A stretch of 64,000 nucleotides of DNA from Symbiodinium microadriaticum (GCA_001939145.1 LSRX01001090.1:102806-166805); one strand, 5' to 3'; counted from the first letter of the stretch, positions 34,431-45,780 are shown. Numbers and translations: made by a program. Notes: generated by a model not told the origin, from the sequence alone.

Positions 34431-36878
34431 CCTGTGGCCGCCCCCAGTCAGGACTACACTGGTTCCTGGGGATACGCTCCAAGCTCTCCCGAGATGGGGC
34501 CAATGCAGCCGGGCTCCTGGTGCATCCGAGCCCCAGACGGCTATTGGCCCGCCTTGAGTTGCCAAGGAATGGCAACTTTGGCTATGACCCCTACACCGAC
34601 ATGGCAACCTGACTGAAGGATAATCCGATGTAAAGAGTGCTTATGAGAACATGCTCGTGCAGGCTGGAGGATACGAATTTGGTTCGCTCATGGAGGATGA
34701 GGATGCCTGATTACATGGACGAGCAGACAAACCTCTCTATTCTGCACCCCGTGAGGAAGCACGTGGACATGCGCGGCGACGCCGGCGCATGCGCACCGCA
34801 CAACCAAAGGCTCGAATACGCTTCTACTCTCCCTCGCACAAGTCCCGAAAGCTGGACTTGCTTGAAGCTATTGACATGCCGCCAGGCACCGGGGATGATT
34901 CAGAGCTCGGCTCGTGGCTGTGGAGAGGCCATGCAGTGGGAAGTTGTTTGCACATTTGCTCGGTCGGTCTAGCGAGGAAAGCTCATTGCTTTCCAAAGAG
35001 CGCTGCGACGATCTTCGTCAGCAGCTGCAGGCCATGACATGAAAAGTTCACCGACACGTTCCGAATCCTGAACCTTGTTCAGGCCGGACATGATGGCCTG
35101 TCACTGGCCATGTCTGAGATCTCTGACAAGGTGGCCAGGATGCACGGAAATGTGCCGTCTGAACTGAAATTTCTTTCCGAGTAGGTGTTTGACTCCTGAG
35201 ACCGCGGCAGCAAGGTATGGCCACTGTCTCGTGATGCAAATGGATGCCGCGTGGAAGCTCTCCTCATGTTGACCAGAGAGGGCAACACTGGGCCGACTGT
35301 TGCCGCCTTGTCTGATGTGAGTTTAGGACTTCAAGCATAGGTGCAATTGGCCATGGAGAAGGCCAGCAATGGTGTTGCCAAGGAGAATTTGGGTTCTTCG
35401 GTGTCACGTGACCTGGCACTGGTGACCTATTCCAGGACTTGGCCGCTGAGCTACACGGGCATGTGAGGGAGGCTGCTGTTTCTCCTCATGCCAACTACGT
35501 GGTCCAGAAGGCGAGGTGCTGCCATGTCGACGAAGGTCGGAAAGCATCGGAGTCGCACAGGTCATCACCCAGCTGAGTCCAGCAACCTCGGCATTCATCG
35601 CAGAAGAGCTCTCGGGCAACGCCGCTCGATTCGCCGAAGCCTCAAGCACCGACAACTCGCCTGAGCACGATGGAAACACAGCGAAGATTCTTCAGTTTGG
35701 CCTTTATCTTGGGTTCGAGGCCAGGCATCGCTTCGGTTGCCGAATTATTTGTCGCCTCTTGGAGCACTGCTCCTCTCAGGAGCCCTTGCTGCATCTGCGT
35801 GCATCTGTGTGCAGCTACGTGCAGCTGTGAGCCGAAGCCGAAGAGCTGAGGAGGGGACTCTCCGACTCATCGACGAAGTGCTGGAGGATCCCGCGGAGGC
35901 ATCGTGTCCTCGGCCTCGGCCCATGTCTCAGCTTTGGACTTTCGCAGGCTTTGGACCTTTGCCGTCACAACTTCGGACATCATGTGGTTCAGTCCATACT
36001 GGAGCACGGAGATGTGAGGCCCGCAACATCTGGCAACCAAGTGCCAGGTCGCAGTCACTCATCCCATCTCATCCCTGTCGAGGTACAAAGAGCTCATCGC
36101 GGAGGTCCTTGGTCACGATCTGCTTGCAAACGCTTCTCACCGCAGTGCCTGTGCCTCAGCTTCTCCGCTTCTCCGGGTCACCCTGTGGGCCCAACCCCAA
36201 GGCCAGCTATGTCGTGGAGTCGGCTCTGTCGCACTGCTCGGAGAAGGCGTGCGCGTGCTTGTCAACCCCTGTTTCTGGGGTAGACCTGAAGAATGAATGC
36301 CTGTGATGCGTGTAGTCGCGAAGAGGTCAGATGCACGGACAGTGACAGAGTCTGTTGGATCACTGCCGAAGATGCTCACAGTCTCTGATGCATCGTGAAA
36401 CCTGATTCTCTTATTATACTTCGATCATTATCAGAGCAAGAACTTGCAGTGCAGGGGTTCTGTGACTTAGTCAGGACCAACAAGCTTTGCTGCAGCAACT
36501 GTCTCATCCAAACATGGTGGGAGCCCCAGCCTCTCCGACAGCGCGCATGCGGGACTTCAGGTAAAGCAACCGAAGACATCAGAGTTGCGGATGCCGTGGT
36601 TTCTTGCGACATGGAAGGATGGAAGTACGCAATACGCGAAGACATGCACTGTCCACCGTCGTTCACATCGACTGACAGTTGATGCTGTCAGCGTGTTATC
36701 TTTGCGATCTCACTTTGGTCCTGTGCATACTTGCCTGCTCTGCATGTGAAAAGTCTTGTGCCATGGTGCAATGATCAATGCCTTGCCCCGCGACCCCCCT
36801 TGTTCGCGCGAGGTCGCCGAGCTGGCACAAGCCCGCTACGGCTTCTACGTGGCGAAGACTCTGCTGCAGCGCCCTGAA
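34430..36878 (+). CDS. Pumilio/Puf-family RNA-binding protein
   Basis: Puf proteins bind 3' UTRs through helical repeats, one base per repeat, and control mRNA translation or decay. Repeat exons (AG|G acceptors): about 35218-35253 (SRDANGCRV), 35341-35382 (VQLAMEKASNGVAK), 35436-35510 (DLAAELHGHVREAAVSPHAN, YVVQK), 35561-35635 (VITQLSPATSAFIAEELSGN, AARFA), 35720-35779 (ARHRFGCRIICRLLEHCSSQ), 35851-35898 (EGTLRLIDEVLEDPAE), 35948-36013 (ALDLCRHNFGHHVVQSILEH, GD), about 36084-36150 (YKELIAEVLGHDLLANASHR), 36202-36246 (ASYVVESALSHCSEK), 36475-36516 (DQQALLQQLSHPNM), 36813-36878 (VAELAQARYGFYVAKTLLQR). Joined, they restore canonical spacing such as GCRVVQ and FAARHRFGCR. Base-reading positions include CRxxQ, NYxxQ, HHxxQ and SYxxE. 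Donors mix GT, GC and GA. Upstream exons at 34430-35190 (aromatic/Gln-rich, then KARIRFYSPSHKSRKLDLLE, SKERCDDLRQQLQAM, SEISDKVARMHGNVPSELKF) may be the N-terminus. A C-terminal end is not identified. Confidence 0.85.
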
Positions 36879-38640
36879 GTGGATGCAGAGGCCCAGTGGC
36901 GTACCAGAGCGGCGAAAGGACTCTAGACTCAAGATGCATTCCAGATGCTGGCCTGCAACATTCCGGCTGTGGCTGCCCTGCTCTCAAGCAGTGAAGCAAC
37001 GATGGAGCTTCGCTAAGCATTCTGAGCTTGGCGCAGCCTTGGTTGAAACGAAACAGCAACTATCCAGCGAGTTAAGAGCTATTGTGACGCATTTTTTGCG
37101 CACAAGTGGCTTTACGCACAAGAGTAGCGCCCGTTGTGGCGGCGACGCAGATTAGGTGTTTGGCACTCAATAGTGGGCTGGACTCCTGGCCCGTTGTGGC
37201 GGCGTCGGCAGTAGTTAAACCGTTCTGGTGTGTCTGCTTACGAGGCGTTTTGCCCTGCAGCTCGTCAGACGCCAATCCTTTCGGTTCACAGTGCATGTCT
37301 TCTTGTACAGCCTCGAAGGCATGAGGTTTGGCAGATCTTGCTTGGGGGCTGTCAGCCTGCATCACTCTCAACTGCCATTATCAACATAGTCATGACAGTA
37401 CACGGGGCCAGCCGTATGGTTGCAGCTTTGATGACTAATTACTTGCATTGGGTTTTTATGAAGCTCAAAACAGTGCAGAGGCGAGTCAGCGACCATGCGA
37501 AGGAGGCTACATGTCTTCCTGTTCCGCAGGTCTATCAAAAACACGCTGTATTGTGACTGCAGCCAAAAATCTTTACTTTGCAACCTTTCCGAGCGCGTTT
37601 TGCCACGCTCCTACTTGTCCTCACACTTGTGAGTTCTCGGGTGTTGGGAACCAGGTGTGCCCTGCACTCCAATCTGGCTGCTGTGTATTTGCAGGAGGTA
37701 CACGGCCCGTTGTTGAGAACGCACCCGTGCTGATCGATTATGTTCGTTGGGCCGAGGTGCCACCTCAATGGACTCATGCGAAAGCAGCAGCTGACATCGC
37801 ACTTGCGTTCAACCCAGAGCATGCTCGAAACTCACCTTCGTTGATACTGTACACAGCGCCGCAAAGGTTGGCTAGGCTGAGCCAAGGTTAAAGCGAGATT
37901 TCGTCGCGCTCAAGCATTCTTGGAGGATGCCGTGCTGACAAGATGGAGTTGTTTGTTCTTTGGAGTTGAGCAGGACAATCGGGAGGGCTTGCCAGAAGAT
38001 GCCAGACACCGAGCATTTGGAGTTGGAGACATGCTGACTGACACGAGACACGAGGCCATAAGGAAGGCCTTGGCCGACCTGCTGCAAGCCCAGCAACAGG
38101 AGCCTGTGTCTCATTTGCCTCGACTCTGCTTGCAGATGCTCGGAGCTTTGACGAACAGACAACGTCCCAAGAATGCACAAGCCGAGGCCTGCCAATGCTC
38201 AGATCGCAAATGAAGCTGCTTGCCGATCCAATAAGTGCAGATATTCTGCGGCCCACAGGGGTCGTTGCGTGACATGTGTGCAGATTGTGATGGTTCAAGG
38301 TCAAGCGCGTGACTCGTCGGCTAGAAGTGCTTGAGTCCAAGAGGGAGATTCCTCCTCCTAGACAGGCACATTCCTGGCCAATGGCTGTTTATGCTCGGCA
38401 TGCTCCATTGCTGAACAGATCCTGGAGCAACTTGTTCCAGCCAGTCTTCTTGATCGCGGGAGCGACTGCCTGGATGACCATGGCTATGCCCGGCTCCTAC
38501 GACGGCTGGGACCCGGAGCCGAGCCAGCACGGCTGTGAGACGAGTGCTAAGACTTTTATTTTGATTCTTACCAGTAGCTACAGTAACTCGAAAAAAGTAT
38601 AAAGGAACTGCCTTCGGCTTTCTGCGCTCTTTGGCCACTC
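36879..38640. other. Candidate exons, unrecognised
   Basis: Two + strand stretches look coding. About 37700-37885 reads VVENAPVLIDYVRWAEVPPQ, then WTHAKAAADIALAFNPEHAR. About 37920-38200 reads FFGVEQDNREGLPEDARHRA, then a helical run KALADLLQAQQQEPVSHLPR. They may be a separate gene between the Puf and CS-domain genes, the 3' end of the former or the 5' end of the latter. About 37141-37200 contains a 19-base direct repeat (GCCCGTTGTGGCGGCG word at 37130 and 37190). Confidence 0.3.
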
Positions 38641-38644
38641 GGCT

Positions 38645-39300
38645 TCTGTGAAAGTGAAAGTCACAGGCCTGGGGTCAAAGCGATTCCATCCTCCATGTCT
38701 TCATGCCGGCTCAAGGAAGAAGCCTGCTGCCCAGGATGCTGTGCAGTTGCACCACATGGAAAAGACTGAAGCTCCAAGGATTGTCGAAGGCGAGCATTAC
38801 TTGCGAGGCCGCCTGAGAACTCTGTTCAAAACTTGTCCTACTGGGCTTGGCGTGGCTTGACAGATTACTTCCCGAAAGTTGCACATCGCTCTCCAGTCTG
38901 CAGAGGGCCAAAGCAAGCTCTCTGACTTAAGGCTTAAGGAAGCTTTGGATTTCGGTTGTAGTGTGAGCGCGCGTCTTTGCAGAAGTGCTGCCCGAGGCTT
39001 CATGCAGACGGATGCCTGCACAAATCGGTATCTTGCTGTGCAAATAGAGTCAAGGATCTAGAATCTGGAAGGCGCCGATCTGGCCTACGCACCTGTCCGT
39101 TCTCCCTCAGGTGAAGCCCGATGAAAGCAGCTGGCAGCTGGAGGAAGGTACGCCTGTCATGCTCTGTGATCGATGTGGCAATTCGTGCCTGGATTCGGGA
39201 TTCAACTTTTGCGCAGGCGGATTGCTTCTGCATGTGGAGCTTGCCAAACAGGACGTTTCAGAAGAGTCCGAACACTGGACTAGGCAGGAGAGCTGCTCCC
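38645..39300 (+). CDS. CS-domain protein (NudC/p23-like), copy 2
   Basis: A second CS-domain (chaperone or co-chaperone type) gene on the same strand, about 15 kb after the first. Pieces in order are: about 38645-38668 (SVKVKVTG, a beta-strand of the domain); about 38779-38815 (IVEGEHYLRGRL); exon 39111-39147 (VKPDESSWQLEE), ending GAAG|GTACGC; and exon 39217 to about 39288, starting GC so that the split codon gives Gly, then GLLLHVELAKQDVSEESEHW. The join at 39147/39217 restores the diagnostic NudC-type sequence SSWQLEEG-G-LLLHVELAK across a 69-base GT-AG intron. The exon end after RGRL and the protein's ends are not resolved. A further open frame to about 39765 (Ala/Glu-rich, unrecognised) could be its C-terminal part. 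Confidence 0.7.
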
Positions 39301-40016
39301 CCTCCTCAGTCAGTCTTTGCTACTGTGCCTGCCAGGCTGTGGCATGACTCCCCAGCAACGAATGCACTAAGCGCCAAGGCCATGGCCCCACGGGTTGCCG
39401 CCCCAATGCAATGTGATGTCGCCACATCCAAGGAGCAGAGAGAGTTGCAGCAAATGGCGAGCGCAGCTTGTCGCGAAGATGCACGCGAGGCTAGCACGGG
39501 AATGCACGTCTTGATTGTGATGAAGCACACACGAGCAGATTCAGGAAAAGCCCGCTGTGAACGAGGAAGCACTGCGGAGATGGAAAGCAGAATCTTGGAT
39601 GAGTTTGCTTTAGGGGCACAAGGTGATGTGCTGCCGTGCAAAATCGGCTCATGTTCTAAGGCTATGCCTGGTGTGGAGGTACAGTGGGCAGATACATCGC
39701 TAGACTCCTTTCGAGATTTGCATGCGGCGGAAAAATTCTCTTTGGCTGCCTCCGCTGCAGAATGAGTCTTGTTGAAGTGGCTGCATTGGCTAGAAAGGTT
39801 GCAGGATCTAACTCTCTGCATGCATCTGACTCAGCTTTTGTTGCATCTTCCAAGCAAGCCTTTCTATTTCATTGCGTGATTCACCGTACTTGCACAAGTT
39901 ATTCAGGTACAAATCAGCATTTCGACGACAGCAAACTGGGATACGTGGATGGCAATGGAGACTGCACCCCAGGCTGTGACTCAATATTCATGGAAGTATT
40001 TCGTGGCGATAATTAA
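39300..40016 (+). other. Candidate C-terminal coding, unrecognised
   Basis: An open + strand frame to about 39765 contains charged stretches (TSKEQRELQQMASAACREDA, then EMESRILDEFALGAQGDVL). A short frame at about 39900-40015 reads TNQHFDDSKLGYVDGNGDC. A 171-codon frame lies on the opposite strand at 39306-39821; I favour the + strand because every recognised gene in the window uses it. No domain is visible. Confidence 0.25.
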
Positions 40017-40205
40017 TTAGTTGTTTAGAACGTTTGAAGCAGCTCTTCTTAGTGCTACCACTTGCTGTATGAGCCGCGAGTGCAAATGCTAATGTTGTGG
40101 AGTTCATGCCAACGAGGATTTAACAATTTGGGCTAGGTATTCATGGCTTCGAGCAAGATGTTGGCCGACAAACCTAGAACAACTCGTATGAATAGAAAGT
40201 AAGTC

Positions 40206-40208
<3 letters not shown>

Positions 40209-40240
<32 letters not shown>

Positions 40241-40371
40241 NNNNNNNNNNNNNNNNNNNNNNNNNNNNNNNNNNNNNNNNNNNNNNNNNNNNNNNNNNNN
40301 NNNNNNNNNNNNNNNNNNNNNNNNNNNNNNNNNNNNNNNNNNNNNNNNNNNNNNNNNNNNNNNNNNNNNNN
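40209..40371. repeat. (AT)n microsatellite running into a 131-base gap
   Basis: About sixteen AT units (40209-40240) are followed by 131 N (40241-40371). The gap probably arose because the microsatellite could not be assembled. Sequence changes from GC-balanced on the left to short G/C-rich, then strongly AT-rich on the right, so a misjoin is possible. Confidence 0.9.
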
Positions 40372-40539
40372 AAAAAGCAGCGAAATTGGAGCCAACCCAC
40401 CGAAACCCCCAACCCAATCGCGCCAGTGGGAGGGGGTAGGGGTGGGTTACAACTCCACAACAACCACCCAAACTCCCCGAACCCACTGATCCAAACGCCT
40501 GGGGCCTCCGGCCTCGGCGGATGTCATTCTTGAATTTCA

Positions 40540-41290
40540 TTCACCAAATTCCGAATTAAATTTTCTTGTATATATACTGACATAGCGCTACAAGCAAAAT
40601 TAAAACTAATTTTGTAGGATTCTGTTATTTACGAGTTTTCTCTTAGATATTTGCGGTCTCGGTCGATATAATTGAGCTCTGTATCAATTGTTTTTTAAAG
40701 ATTTTTCTTACTTATTATTCTTCCGCGGATATACTGAGAATAGAGAAAGTATAGAGAATCTCTGAGATATCAATTTGTCTTTAACCAATTTATTTCGTTT
40801 GGTAAATATTTTTGAGATTCGTTTATATTTGTATAAATTAGTAAATAGTAAGTTCTAAATTGTATAATTTAGAATATTTGATGTAGATTTCTGGAATGTT
40901 ACAATGAATATTCTGGTAATATTGATAATTGTGGTAAATCGCAGTGATTATGCTTTGTAGAGTTGCGAACGATGCGAACATCGTATTTAATGGGCGTTAT
41001 GGGGTTGAGTGCTAGTCACGTAAGATGCATTGCACGATACTTCTTGATAATAGTTTGTGGTCGAAATTGTAATAGTACTAATATAAGTAGTAATGGTAGT
41101 ATAATAATTTTAGTAGTATTTGTAGTAGTTGTCGTAATACATTATTCTTAGTAATAATGTGCTATATTATCGATATGTCGTATTTAACTTGGGCGGTTTA
41201 AGATAGGATAGATAGTTGCTTGGTGGTTTTAGGTCGTATTACTATGATGATGTTATGAAATAAAATATATTCGAAAATGAGTCGCATTCA
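40540..41290. other. AT-rich island, no gene recognised
   Basis: From about 40540 to 41290 the base composition is obviously AT-rich while sequence on both sides is GC-balanced. It contains A/T runs, TATA-like words and (AGT)-type triplets at about 41080-41160. Six-frame reading shows only one short frame (about 62 codons at 40963, without known domain). I could not match it to dinoflagellate mitochondrial cox1, cox3 or cob, or to a plastid gene, by eye. It may be an organelle-derived or transposon-derived insertion, or contaminating sequence joined at the gap. Confidence 0.55.
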
Positions 41291-41299
41291 GTTGTGCAG

Positions 41300-42430
41300 G
41301 ACCGATTCCTGATCGGTAAATTGATACCGAACACTTGTTTAGGGGCGCTTGCCAAATTTAAATGTAGTTTCGGAAGCAGTAAAAAACATTGCAGACGATG
41401 ACGATCGCATGTATGCAAACATGTGAAGGCGATCCCATGAAGATACTCGAGGCTCTGGGCGAAACACCGTTGAGTGAATCATGTCTTTCTTTTCACATCT
41501 ACAGCATATTAGCGTTTTAGCACGACGTCGGATGTTGGAGCTCGCTGTAGCGGCCTCCTAGGTGTAGTGGGAGGGGGAGGGCTGCGCACTGTAGGCATCG
41601 CTAAGGAGCCTGCAGATCGGGGCTTGCAAACAGGTACACAGCAGCAACAACCGTGTTTATGGTAGGATCATGTCAGCGGCTGTTTGGTGCATTGCCAGGC
41701 AGGTTGCTCAGACAAGTCTTGGCCTCATCACCGAATCCTGCAAGGCTCACAGCGCTTTAGGTGTAGTATCAGAGTGAGCACATAGCCTGACATAGCCAGA
41801 TTCAGCTCCAGTCTGCAACCGGAATTAACCAGACACAGCACAAGGAAAGGGCAATGTCCGCAGCATGCCGCCTTGTGGAGAAGGCAGGTGCAGCTGAAGC
41901 GACTGGCTGGCTGCACGGGCACAAGTCGCAGCGTTCCGCAGCTTTGGAACGTGGTGTGGTTCTTCGAGGGTCATAGGCAGAGTCAAACGCCGCATCAATC
42001 TTCTTCCCCCTTCTAGTCAGAGTATTTGGCCGGAGGCTGCGCCATGGGCCTCCGGGCGTTCCTGCGACCCAGATACAGGCAACATCTTCCCGATGCTTTC
42101 GCAAGCGTTGAGCTCGTAAGGCCTTGCCGCGGAACTTGTTGCGACATCCTACCTGTCAAGGCGAACCGAGTGCAGGGAGCTTCGTCCAGAGGCTCGTCGG
42201 GCATGTAAGTCCTTGGTCTGCAAGCTCCTTTTTCTATGGCTGTCGTGCATATCAAGGCCTCATGTGAGCAAGACAGGGAAGGCGCACCGAAAGCCAAGCA
42301 ATCGGTGAGGCCTCGCAATCCCGACTCAACGCCGCTCAGGAAGATTGAATCCCCCCACACAGCCGGACATGCCACTGGAAAGCATGGCCTGCAGCTGAGA
42401 GACAACCCCTCCGTGAGCTCGCGAGCTCGT
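41300..42430. other. No supported gene
   Basis: Only overlapping chance frames. The fragment at about 42270-42420 (KQSVRPRNPDSTPLRKIESP) is protein-like and lies just ahead of the first coiled-coil exon, so it could belong to that gene. Confidence 0.35.
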
Positions 42431-42439
42431 GAACGCGAG

Positions 42440-42868
42440 GTCACAGAGGCGATGAAGACACAAGTGGCGACATTGCAGGACTTCGTCCGAGCACTCCTCG
42501 ATTTGTGGCAGTGCTCAACAGCGAACTCCAGGTCTGAGCCGATGCCATGTTTCGTCCGCAAAGGAGGCAGTCCTGCGCGAGCTGGAGGGCGCAGTGGAGA
42601 GGCTTAAGAAGGTGCAGCGCTTGCAGCTGATCCCTTCTTAGAAGCCGAGCACATCCGAGCACTCCAGACTCTAGACTCTAGCGCCAGGTGCAGAAGAGCG
42701 AAGATGCGGAGGAGCTCCTCACCAATTTCCAGCGTGCGGTCTCTGCTGGGGCCTTGTGCTGAAAGAGCCGGGCAACGGGCTGAAGTGGCGGGGCTTTGGC
42801 TTTGCAGGCTGAGCCCGACTCGGAAGAGGCGACGAAGCCCGGTGCTGAGACGCTCAGTGTCGAGACAG
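42440..42868 (+). CDS. Coiled-coil exons, group A
   Basis: Short + strand exons after AG|G encode heptad-like helices that join in phase. They are 42440-42478 (VTEAMKTQVATLQ), 42564-42611 (EAVLRELEGAVERLKK), 42688 to about 42740 (VQKSEDAEELLTNFQRA) and 42808-42868 (AEPDSEEATKPGAETLSVET; GT donor). Read together they make a continuous coiled coil followed by an acidic linker. The family is not recognisable beyond 'coiled coil'. It may be the 5' part of the coiled-coil gene at 46.75-52.9 kb, with the unusual 44-45 kb sequence in a long intron, or a separate gene. Confidence 0.5.
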
Positions 42869-42879
42869 GTCCTGGTTTT

Positions 42880-44150
42880 GACTCCCTGCTGACTCCCTGC
42901 CCAGGTCTGCACACTGGTTAGGAACCGGTTCGCAGGAGCTCACAAGCAGTCAAGCAAAACGTAGTGGCGTATTTCGGTGTCTGTGACAGGAGCTTCGCCC
43001 CATATGCCGACCCGACAAAAGGCTCCCGGCATCATGCGGCATCCGTTCCAGATCCAGCTGCCGTAGTTGCCTGCCGCACCTTGTATCTGGAGGCGATGGA
43101 CAACTTCCATGTGCGATCCTTATGAGACGGGCTATGGCGTGTTCAGTGTTCCGTGTATTTTGAGCGCTGGCAGGGGCGGAATCGGTGGGGCACTGACACC
43201 CGCATGCTTGGTAACACCACTGCTGGAGGCGTGAGCTTGGGATACTTGCGGCATTCCGCCGTGATGTCCTGTGAACAGGACACAGACACGCCAGCAACTT
43301 CAACCGTGGTTAGCGCAGCAGCGAGTGTCATCCCGGCCAGTCTCATTCTGTGCCAAGCAGAGCCACTGGACTGTGAGCATGTCAGGAAGTCGCGAGCGAC
43401 AACTCAGACTCGCCACCTATGTCCCGCCGACCATCCCTAAGGGACAGCAGACCACAGGGCAGCCGGTGTGGTTCCAGTGTCATCCAATGTCCGTGTGTGC
43501 AGGATGGTAGCGTGAAGCAACCTCGCAAAGCGAGCCGTATCACCTTCGAGGGGCCTGAGCCCCGGCACTTGTAGCAATTCTTGTGGAATGCGGTCCCTGC
43601 AGCCCAGAAGCTTCCACAGCCAATAGCGGACGGCGCCACTCCAAATCATGAACGGTATGGACCTTTTAAAGCCATCTGCAGCCTGCGAGTCCCCGTGAGT
43701 GAACTTTAGGACTTAAGGGAAGTAGACTTCTTTGAAGTGGTGTTAGTCGTAAGGCGGGCCATGAAACCAAAGCTGGGGAGAGAGGGAAACACACCTGGCA
43801 GACTTCGGCCTCAGCTCTGGAATCCCTGCATGGGGGTCACATGCACCAGCTCGCAAGCCTTTAGTGAGCCGCGGAGGCGTTCACCGTGCAAATCGAAGAT
43901 GCCACCACTTGCACGGACAGCGCTCGCTCTTCTCCAGTCCCCTCCACCTGGTCAGTGGTGCCGTCCTGGGATGGCGGTGGAGCAGCTCCAGCTAAACCTG
44001 CAAAGGTTTGCTCACGCATTCGCCGAAGCTGCCCATGAAGAACTTCGTCAGGGTCACAAAGAAGTCCACCTCCGACAACCGGCACCAAATCACGAGGCCC
44101 TGGTGCTGCCGCGCTATAGAAATTTGTTCGGCGCCATGCGAAATCCGGGG
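42880..44150. other. No recognised gene
   Basis: Chance frames only. The run at about 44095-44240 (NPGSKRSNLNQRFVTRRIVS) overlaps the start of the repeat-like element described next. Confidence 0.35.
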
Positions 44151-45270
44151 AGTAAACGCAGTAACCTGAACCAGAGGTTTGTAACAAGAAGAATTGTTTC
44201 AGGAAACGGCTCGAAACTGTTTCAGAAGCCAGGCCCGCTGTAGTAGGCACTGGGGGGAGGTCTGTAACAGTAACCGGGGGGGTTGTAACAGGAACTGCCT
44301 CTCGGACTTTAACAAGTGATTTGCAATCGCCTCTTATTGTGCACTTGAGGGTTAAGGGTTTCGAACATTGGTTAACCATAGTTTTGCAGCAAAAACCAAT
44401 GAGAAACCAGATTTTTTTGAGGTGAAATCCCAATAGAACCCATGGCTTTTAAAAGTTAAGAGTTTAATTAGGGATCAGGGTAGGGTAGGGTATAGGGTTG
44501 GCGGGGTAGGGGAGAGGGGGTTCTGGGGAGGAGTGTGCGAATAGAGGAAAAGTGGAGCTTTCATGATAAAGCTTGTGTTTAGAAATCGATGAATTTTGAA
44601 GGTGGGGGGGGGATTCCTGGATTTAGGGAAAAGGGTTTAAGGCTTGGGGAGAGGAAAGGAAGAGAGGGAAGAGGGAGGGGACAGGAAGAGGAGAGGCAAG
44701 GCTTTGTCTTAGGGTTCGGGGTTGAAGAAATACGGCTTCAGGGTTAAGGGTTGAGATTTAAGGGTCCGAGGTTTTGGCTTCTAAAGTGCTTGTGAGCGCG
44801 AAGTGCTAAGGTTTTCTAGTGCGCTTTGAAGGTTATTTTTAAGTGCATACGAAGGGCTTCTGAGGGTTTCTTATAATGGCTTGTAAACGTTTGTATGGCT
44901 TATAAAGCGCTTACACGGGTGCCCTTGCAAGCTTATACGGGTTTTATTGGGGTGCTTTTAAGGGCTTATGAGAGCATATGAAAGGCTTCTAAGGTCTTTG
45001 TCAGGGCTTTGAAGGGCTCTGCTTTTATAGAGGAGTTCGAATGTCTCTCTGAGAGTAAGTAAACGCTGCAACTCAAAGTCTCGACCCAAAACCCGCTTGC
45101 GGTTTCGTTTGTCCGGCTGGTTTCCGTTGCAACTCCCACTGCTTACAGTTACTAGCCCCAACCCAGTTCAAGTCACATGTCCCCCTGGTTCCTGTTACGT
45201 CCTGGCCGGTTGTTTGAAATTCCCGGTACGTTGCGCGCTGGCTCCAGTTACAGCACGCACCCGTTTCCGG
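44150..45270. repeat. Possible element with inverted GTAAC-type ends
   Basis: The left flank (about 44158-44296) contains repeated GTAAC words, including GTAACAGGAAC at 44285-44295. The right flank (about 45115-45260) contains the same words in the opposite orientation, including GTTCCTGTTAC at 45188-45198, an exact 11-base inverted match. Between them lies G-rich sequence unlike the surroundings. This could be a degenerate transposable element or a satellite block. No transposase or other protein is visible. Confidence 0.35.
44345..44790. repeat. G-rich, telomere-word-like stretch
   Basis: The + strand is G-rich, with many degenerate TTAGGG/TTTAGGG-like words (for example GGGTTAAGGGTTT near 44350, AGGGTAGGGTAGGGTATAGGG near 44479, CTTAGGGTTCGGGG near 44710, CAGGGTTAAGGGTTGAG near 44740). 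TTTAGGG is the telomere repeat known from dinoflagellates. Copies are not in tandem, so this is at most an old interstitial telomeric patch or a G-rich satellite. The adjoining 44800-45010 repeats short GGCTTAT/GGGCTT words. Confidence 0.45.
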
Positions 45271-45389
45271 ATGATTTTCTTCAATAACAATCGTTGGTTC
45301 CCGGGTGCTATGTGTCCCAAGCTGATGCCCGCTGCGGAACACTGCTACGAGAAAAAAGCAAAACACTATCATACAAACTGTGTTCGCTG

Positions 45390-45780
45390 CCTCAGGCCCC
45401 AGTCCATCAGCAGATGACTCCCGAGGCATTCCTGCGGTACAGGAAAGACGTCCTGACTCATGCCCTTGCCGACGCAAATGAAGAGGTCCCCCAAACTGCA
45501 ATCAGTTTCTTGAGGAACCACACGACTAAAAAACAGACCACAGTATTTTGCACTACAGTCTGAAGAAAGGACCACGTGAGCCAATCACCTTCCGCAGCCA
45601 CGCCGTGGGCAATGTCCAGTAAACTCCATTTATGCTTGAATCTGGCTTGCGATGCAGAGTTCCGCGGCACACTGACCGACAGCACGAGTTCAATCAGAAG
45701 TCTCGAAAAAGCCGAGAACCAGAATGCACAGATCGCTGATGCAGAACCAGCTCCTTCCGTTCTGTCTGGTGGCAACTGAT
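45390..45780 (+). other. Candidate exons, unrecognised
   Basis: A + strand frame at about 45405-45540 reads QQMTPEAFLRYRKDVLTHAL, then ADANEEVPQTAISFLRNH. One at about 45610-45775 ends in a helical run SSIRSLEKAENQNAQIADAE. Both look coding and lie ahead of coiled-coil group B, so they may be its 5' exons. Confidence 0.3.

Noticed and set aside
39306..39821. 171-codon frame on the - strand
   Set aside because: It has no domain, it opposes an equally long + strand frame, and all recognised genes are on the + strand.
40104..40540. Frames with Ile-Tyr runs crossing the gap at 40.25 kb
   Set aside because: They translate the (AT)n microsatellite and 131 unknown bases.
40540..41290. Mitochondrial cox/cob or plastid gene fragment
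   Set aside because: The AT-rich composition suggested it, but no frame gave recognisable organelle protein sequence by eye; a database search would be needed.
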